DNA from: Lachnospiraceae bacterium
GTDB lineage: Bacteria > Bacillota > Clostridia > Lachnospirales > Lachnospiraceae
DNA length: 56,068 bases
Assembly (NCBI GenBank): GCA_017441265.1
Contig: JAFRYE010000015.1
Coordinates: 1 to 56,068 of the forward strand
Direction of reading: 5' to 3'
The notes beneath the pieces were generated by a model that saw only the letters and a list, made by a program, of their open reading frames with translations, was not told the DNA's origin and did no database searches. Numbering within the stretch: position 1 is the first letter of the stretch; each line of letters starts with the position of its first letter. Position numbers and translations under genes: made by a program. Positions 52,224-56,068 of the stretch are shown piece after piece.

Positions 52224-53321
52224 TCACACGTTAAAGCGGAACAACACGACGTCGCCGTCCTTCACTACATATTCCTTGCCTTCCGAGCGAACCAATCCTT
52301 TCTCGCGCGCCTGGTTGAATCCGCCGCAGGCCACGAGATCGTCGTAGGATACGATCTCCGCGCGGATAAATCCCCGCTCGAAGTCGCTGTGGATCTTGCC
52401 TGCTGCCTGAGGCGCCTTGGTGCCCTCGCGGATCGTCCACGCCCTCGTTTCCTTCGGTCCCGCCGTGAGATAGCTGATCAGTCCCAGCAAATGATAGCTT
52501 GCCTTGATCAGCTTCTCGAGCCCGGATTCCGAGAGGCCCATCTCCGTGAGGAACTCCGCCTTCTCGTCGTCCTCAAGCTCCGAGATCTCCTCCTCGAGTC
52601 TTGCGCAGATTACAAAGACTTCGGATCCCTCGTTCTTCGCGAACTCGCGAACCTTCGCAACGTTGGCGTTATTCGCGCCGTCGTCGGCGATATCGTCATC
52701 CGTGACATTGGCCGCATAGATCACGGGCTTTGCGGACAGCAACGCATATCCGCGGAGAATGGCTTCCTCATCCTCGTCCTGAGGCTCGTACTCGCTCGCT
52801 TTCTTACCGTTGAGAAGCATCGCCTGCAGGCTCTTGAGCATCTCAAGCTCCTTCGCCTGGCCCTTGTCATAGCTTGCGCCCTTGGCGACTCTTGAGATGC
52901 GTCTCTCGATCATCTCAAGGTCGGAAAAGATCAGCTCCAGATTGATCGTCTCGATATCGCGGATCGGATCGATGCTGCCGTCGACATGAATGATGTTCGG
53001 GTCATCGAAGCAGCGAACGACGTGCACGATGGCGTCCGTCTCGCGGATGTGAGACAAAAACTGGTTGCCGAGGCCCTCGCCCTTGCTCGCGCCCTTGACG
53101 AGTCCCGCGATATCCACGAACTCCACGACAGCCGGCACGGTCTTCTCGGAGTTGTACATCTCCGTGAGGACACCGAGTCTGGCATCCGGCACCGCGACCA
53201 CGCCCACGTTGGGGTCGATGGTGCAGAACGGATAGTTGGCCGACTCAGCTCCCGCCTTGGTCAGGGAATTGAACAGCGTGCTCTTCCCGACGTTGGGAAG
53301 TCCGACGATTCCTAATTTCAT
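52224..53321 (-). CDS. ychF: Ribosome-associated ATPase YchF
   Basis: The 365-residue Obg-family P-loop protein has [12 protein letters not shown] at the start, [25 protein letters not shown], and YAANVTDDD in place of the NKxD motif, which is why the family prefers ATP. A coiled-coil insertion (about 130-200) and a TGS domain (about 280-365) follow. Role in translation or stress. It is followed by lgt after 10 bases. Confidence 0.96.
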   Translation of the reverse strand: MKLGIVGLPNVGKSTLFNSLTKAGAESANYPFCTIDPNVGVVAVPDARLGVLTEMYNSEKTVPAVVEFVDIAGLVKGASKGEGLGNQFLSHIRETDAIVHVVRCFDDPNIIHVDGSIDPIRDIETINLELIFSDLEMIERRISRVAKGASYDKGQAKELEMLKSLQAMLLNGKKASEYEPQDEDEEAILRGYALLSAKPVIYAANVTDDDIADDGANNANVAKVREFAKNEGSEVFVICARLEEEISELEDDEKAEFLTEMGLSESGLEKLIKASYHLLGLISYLTAGPKETRAWTIREGTKAPQAAGKIHSDFERGFIRAEIVSYDDLVACGGFNQAREKGLVRSEGKEYVVKDGDVVLFRFNV

Positions 53322-53415
53322 ACCTTGTGATTCTCCTTGTCTGTCCGTTGATTTCTATTTTCCGCAAAAGAGGCCTCCGCGGACAATCTCCCGCGTCGGC
53401 CCTTGATAGTCTTTG

Positions 53416-54093
53416 TTACGACTGAGCACTCAGGATCTCCATAAATTTCTTCGTGTTCGACGCGATATCGCCGCGGAACACCGCGCTTCCGGTCACGATG
53501 GTGTCCGCTCCGGCCGCGATCAGATAGGCAACGTTGTCGAGATTGACGCCGCCGTCCACCTCAACCCGCGGAATTCCCTCACCCGTCCGAGCGCCGAGAA
53601 CCTCTTCCATCATCGCGCGAAGTTCGCGGATCTTATCGTAGGTTCCCTCGATCAGTTTCTGTCCGCCGAACCCCGGATTGACCGACATGATCAGGATCAG
53701 ATCAACTCTCGAGAGGAACGGGCGAAGTACCGACACCGGCGTCTCCGGACGGATCGTGATTCCGACCTTGACTCCGGTCTCGCGAATTGCCGCAAGCGTC
53801 TGTGCCACATCCTGGCAGGCTTCATAGTGCACCGTGATCAGGTCGGCTCCGCATCTCGCAAACTCCCCGACATAGCGGATTGGCTCACGGATCATCAAAT
53901 GCACATCCAAAAACAGATCGGTTTCCTTCCGAATGGACTCGAGAACCGGCATTCCGAAACTGATGCTCGGCACAAACAGGCCGTCCATAACATCAAAATG
54001 AAGAGCCTGTGCCCCGCAGTCCCGGACACAGTGGATCTGTTCGCCGAGGCGGTTGAAATCCGCCGCCAGAATGGAAGGCGACAACCAATTCAT
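53416..54093 (-). CDS. rpe: Ribulose-phosphate 3-epimerase
   Basis: The 225-residue TIM-barrel enzyme interconverts ribulose 5-phosphate and xylulose 5-phosphate. Motifs: LSPSILAADFNRL, HFDVMDGLFVPSISFG, LDVHLMIREP, LIMSVNPGFGGQKLI and VEVDGGVNLDN. GGAGG lies before the ATG. Its place after rsgA and the PASTA kinase is the standard Firmicutes order. Confidence 0.96.
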   Translation of the reverse strand: MNWLSPSILAADFNRLGEQIHCVRDCGAQALHFDVMDGLFVPSISFGMPVLESIRKETDLFLDVHLMIREPIRYVGEFARCGADLITVHYEACQDVAQTLAAIRETGVKVGITIRPETPVSVLRPFLSRVDLILIMSVNPGFGGQKLIEGTYDKIRELRAMMEEVLGARTGEGIPRVEVDGGVNLDNVAYLIAAGADTIVTGSAVFRGDIASNTKKFMEILSAQS

Positions 54094-54135
54094 GGCAAAT
54101 CCTCCTTGGGAGACGTCCGCGTCCCCCGATCATAC

Positions 54136-55050
54136 TTAAACGCCGTCGCTGTGCTTCGGTTTTCGGGAATAGATGATCCTTGTCCCCGAAAGCTCCTCGT
54201 ACAGGAGGCAATAACTGTCATATCTCTCTTTCGCGATGGTCCCGTTTTCGACCGCCGCGCGCACCGCGCATTCCGGCTCCCGCCGATGAATGCAGTCCGG
54301 ATAACGGCATTGTCCGGAAAATGAAGCAAACTCCGGATAGTAATCCGCCAGCTCATCCGGCGTGATATCCGGCAGATACAGTGAGCTGAATCCCGGCGTG
54401 TCACACAAGAACGTATTGCTCTCGATCTGGAACAGCTGCGTGTGCCGCGTGGTCTGCTTCCCGCGAAGGATCTTCCTGCTGAGGCCGCCCACCTCCATGT
54501 TGGCATCCGGATGCAGGGCGTTCATGATCGTTGATTTTCCGACGCCGGACGGTCCCGCCAGCACCGTGGTCTTCCCGCGAAGAGCCTCCCTCAGCCGGTC
54601 TACCGATCCCGGTTTGCTTGCCTGCGTGACGAACACTCCCGCCGCGCATTCCCGGTAGATCGACGCAAGCCGCTCCGCCTCCGACGCATCCGCAAGATCC
54701 TGCTTGTTGAAGCAGATCAGCACCGGAACATCCTGCCGCTTCATCAGGATCAGAAAACGATCCAACAGATTCGGCAGAAAATCGGGTTCCCGGATGGCGC
54801 AGACGATCAGCGCCTGATCAACATTGGCTACCGCCGGCCGAACCAGCGCATTCTTCCGGGGCAGGATCTCCTCGATATTGCCCGCGCCGGTCTCGTCCAC
54901 GGTGAGCGTCACATCATCCCCGATCAGCGGAGGTGTCTTGCGATACCGCAGTATTCCTTTGGCGCGGCAGACCACGATCCCGAGTCCTTCGACGTACGTT
55001 TCGTAGTTCCCGCCGACGCCTTTCACTATCTTCCCTTGATACGAATCCAT
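54136..55050 (-). CDS. rsgA: Ribosome small-subunit maturation GTPase RsgA
   Basis: The 304-residue circularly permuted GTPase acts in late 30S assembly. An N-terminal OB domain (about 1-65) is followed by G4 ICFNKQDLAD, G1 GPSGVGKSTIMNAL and G3 CDTPGFSS, in the permuted order, and a zinc-binding C-terminal domain with CRYPDCIHRREPECAV. The ATG at 55050 is preferred over a TTG at 55062; the ribosome binding site is weak in both cases. It starts 15 bases after the kinase gene. Confidence 0.94.
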   Translation of the reverse strand: MDSYQGKIVKGVGGNYETYVEGLGIVVCRAKGILRYRKTPPLIGDDVTLTVDETGAGNIEEILPRKNALVRPAVANVDQALIVCAIREPDFLPNLLDRFLILMKRQDVPVLICFNKQDLADASEAERLASIYRECAAGVFVTQASKPGSVDRLREALRGKTTVLAGPSGVGKSTIMNALHPDANMEVGGLSRKILRGKQTTRHTQLFQIESNTFLCDTPGFSSLYLPDITPDELADYYPEFASFSGQCRYPDCIHRREPECAVRAAVENGTIAKERYDSYCLLYEELSGTRIIYSRKPKHSDGV

Positions 55051-55065
55051 AGTCCTGACCAATGA

Positions 55066-56068
55066 TCACGCGCCTGCATCCGATTTCGGAGTCGGTGAGT
55101 TCTGCGGTTTTGGAGTCGGTGTGTTCGCAGGCTTCGGAGTCGGCGTATTCGCAGGCTTCGGAGTCGGCGTGTTGGGCGTCTCTCCGCCTGCCGGTGTCGG
55201 AGTCGGCGTGTCGACCGGAGGCGGTGTCGGCGTCGATGTCGGCGCTACGCCGCTGCTGATGGTCAGCAGGATCGCAGTTCCCTTCTCCACCTTACCGCTG
55301 TTCGCAGCCGGCGACTGGGAAATGACTTTCCCTTCCGGAACCGTGTCGCTGTAGGCACGTTCGGTCTTATATTTGAAGCTGGCGTTCATCAGTTTCGCCA
55401 GTGCCTCGACTTCCGTGAGGCCGACCACATTCGGCACATCCGTGAACTTCAGCTCGCCGGAGCACAGAATGATCGTGATGGTTCCGCCTGCGGCGATCTG
55501 CTCGTTCGCGCCCGGGATGGTGTCTACGACACAATCCTTCGGAACGGCATCGCTCTGCGTCCACTCCAGACGGATGTTCAGCTTGTCGCCGATGGCCGCT
55601 CTCACCTGAGCCTCCGTCAGGCCCTTGTAATTGCCGACCACAAACGGCTCTTTACCGATACTGAATGTAAACAAAACCGTGTCGCCGTCGTTCAGCGGTT
55701 CCCCGGACACGGGATACTGGGAAATGACCTGTCCGCGGTTCGGGTACTCATCGCTGTACTCTTTCGCAGCCTCCCAGCGGATATTCAATTTTACGCCCAA
55801 GGTATTGAGCTTCTGGATTGCAACGTTGTAATCCAGACCGAGGTAACTCGGCATGTAGATGATCTTCGGCGTCGGGCTCACGCTCGGACCGCTCGTGGGC
55901 GTCGGCGTGCTGGTAACGATGAAGCTGCTGTTTCCGCTGCCCGGAAGAAGGTTGATACCGCCCTTCTTGACCACGTGCATGATAAGGTACACAAGACCTG
56001 CGGCAACAAGGAACATCACAAGCACATATACGAATGCCATGAAGTGATCCACGCCGCTGCCCATGGAA
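55066..56068 (-). CDS. PASTA-domain Ser/Thr kinase, C-terminal part (cut by window edge)
   Basis: At least 334 residues are open to the right edge; the kinase domain would lie beyond it. Visible are a transmembrane helix (residues about 9-31 from the first Met in the window), a Thr/Pro/Ser linker, and three PASTA domains (patterns such as PNVVGLTEVEALAKL and GKVISQSPAANSGKVEKGTAILL) that bind muropeptides or lipid II in PrkC/Stk1-type kinases. The C-terminus is a Thr-Pro-rich tail with TPTPKPAN repeats. The gene order with rsgA and rpe downstream supports the kinase call; a Met near the edge at 56064 is internal. Confidence 0.82.
   Translation of the reverse strand, partial: SMGSGVDHFMAFVYVLVMFLVAAGLVYLIMHVVKKGGINLLPGSGNSSFIVTSTPTPTSGPSVSPTPKIIYMPSYLGLDYNVAIQKLNTLGVKLNIRWEAAKEYSDEYPNRGQVISQYPVSGEPLNDGDTVLFTFSIGKEPFVVGNYKGLTEAQVRAAIGDKLNIRLEWTQSDAVPKDCVVDTIPGANEQIAAGGTITIILCSGELKFTDVPNVVGLTEVEALAKLMNASFKYKTERAYSDTVPEGKVISQSPAANSGKVEKGTAILLTISSGVAPTSTPTPPPVDTPTPTPAGGETPNTPTPKPANTPTPKPANTPTPKPQNSPTPKSDAGA
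55085..55176 (-). repeat. 24-bp tandem repeat encoding the TPTPKPAN tail of the PASTA protein
   Basis: About three to four copies of a 24-bp unit (core cgcaggcttcggagtcggcg), with small differences, encode eight-residue Thr-Pro-rich units after the last PASTA domain. The length may vary between strains. Confidence 0.8.

Larger units (their letters stand above)
3248..54323. repeat. Dispersed octamer family GGAAAATG (at least 36 copies)
   Basis: Hand count of GGAAAATG on the plus strand: 3248, 4467, 6034, 6620, 6785, 8806, 10892, 20695, 28797, 30909, 33249, 36187, 38313, 38468, 40029, 45350, 46969, 51087, 54316. On the minus strand (plus coordinate of CATTTTCC): 3433, 5023, 5475, 5567, 6458, 8830, 12032, 16433, 18837, 23393, 25382, 27951, 32541, 38159, 40530, 45366, 51163. 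The base before the octamer is C in 20 of 36, and CC or CCG often follows. At about 55% GC only one to two copies are expected. About ten lie outside genes. None were found in either B-repeat gene. Confidence 0.85.

Noticed and set aside
3248-54323. GGAAAATG as a Chi or KOPS site
   Set aside because: Both are expected to be oriented along the replication arm; the 19 to 17 split here with all genes on one strand shows no bias, though the window is small.
55085-55176. 24-bp repeats near the right edge as a CRISPR array
   Set aside because: Contiguous units without spacers inside a coding frame; they encode a Thr-Pro tail.

Overview
The window reads as chromosomal DNA from a Gram-positive Clostridia bacterium, probably of the Lachnospiraceae type. 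The evidence is gene content and order: plsX-acpP-rnc-smc-ftsY, an IspH protein fused to S1 domains downstream of cmk, a PASTA-kinase/rsgA/rpe block, a compact division cluster, Na+-dependent membrane complexes, strong AGGAGG-type ribosome binding sites and a Gram-positive SOS box. All of the roughly 46 genes lie on the minus strand, so transcription runs from high to low coordinates and the whole segment is probably co-oriented with one replication arm. No rRNA, tRNA, CRISPR array, transposase or phage gene was recognised.

Layout from left to right (reverse of transcription): an InlB-type B-repeat surface protein cut by the left edge (<1-2636); a cysteine desulfurase and two paralogous membrane-anchored XRE regulators (3005-6325); an ECF sigma factor followed by a membrane protein with an extracellular sugar-binding-protein domain (6638-8767), which looks like a sigma/anti-sigma sensing pair; a sodium-pumping decarboxylase/transcarboxylase operon (8997-14137); recA-recX under an SOS box (14402-16166); a second InlB-type repeat protein (16508-18259); ftsY-smc-rnc-acpP-plsX (18528-25391); ispH-S1, cmk, a BaiN-like flavoprotein, pgsA, rimO and folD (25472-32279); a ten-gene Mrp/Mbh-like cation antiporter operon with four NuoL/M/N-type subunits (32437-42190); a small wall-anchored protein (42302-42886); a dcw division cluster lacking mraY, murD and murG (ftsZ, ftsQ, ftsW, pbpB, ftsL, rsmH, mraZ; 43047-50999); and lgt, ychF, rpe, rsgA and the C-terminal half of a PASTA Ser/Thr kinase cut by the right edge (51248->56068).

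Functionally the window combines housekeeping (division, lipid synthesis, SRP targeting, recombination, translation GTPases) with sodium bioenergetics: the decarboxylase exports Na+ and the Mrp-like complex exchanges Na+ and H+. Two features go beyond ordinary annotation. First, the octamer GGAAAATG occurs at least 36 times on the two strands (hand count), where one or two would be expected by chance. It lies in several reading frames, is enriched between genes, and is sometimes paired as hairpins, resembling a DNA uptake or other genome-wide signal sequence. Second, the ECF sigma factor is paired with a putative anti-sigma factor whose outer domain is an ABC-type solute-binding protein, suggesting direct transmembrane sensing of a sugar or oligosaccharide.
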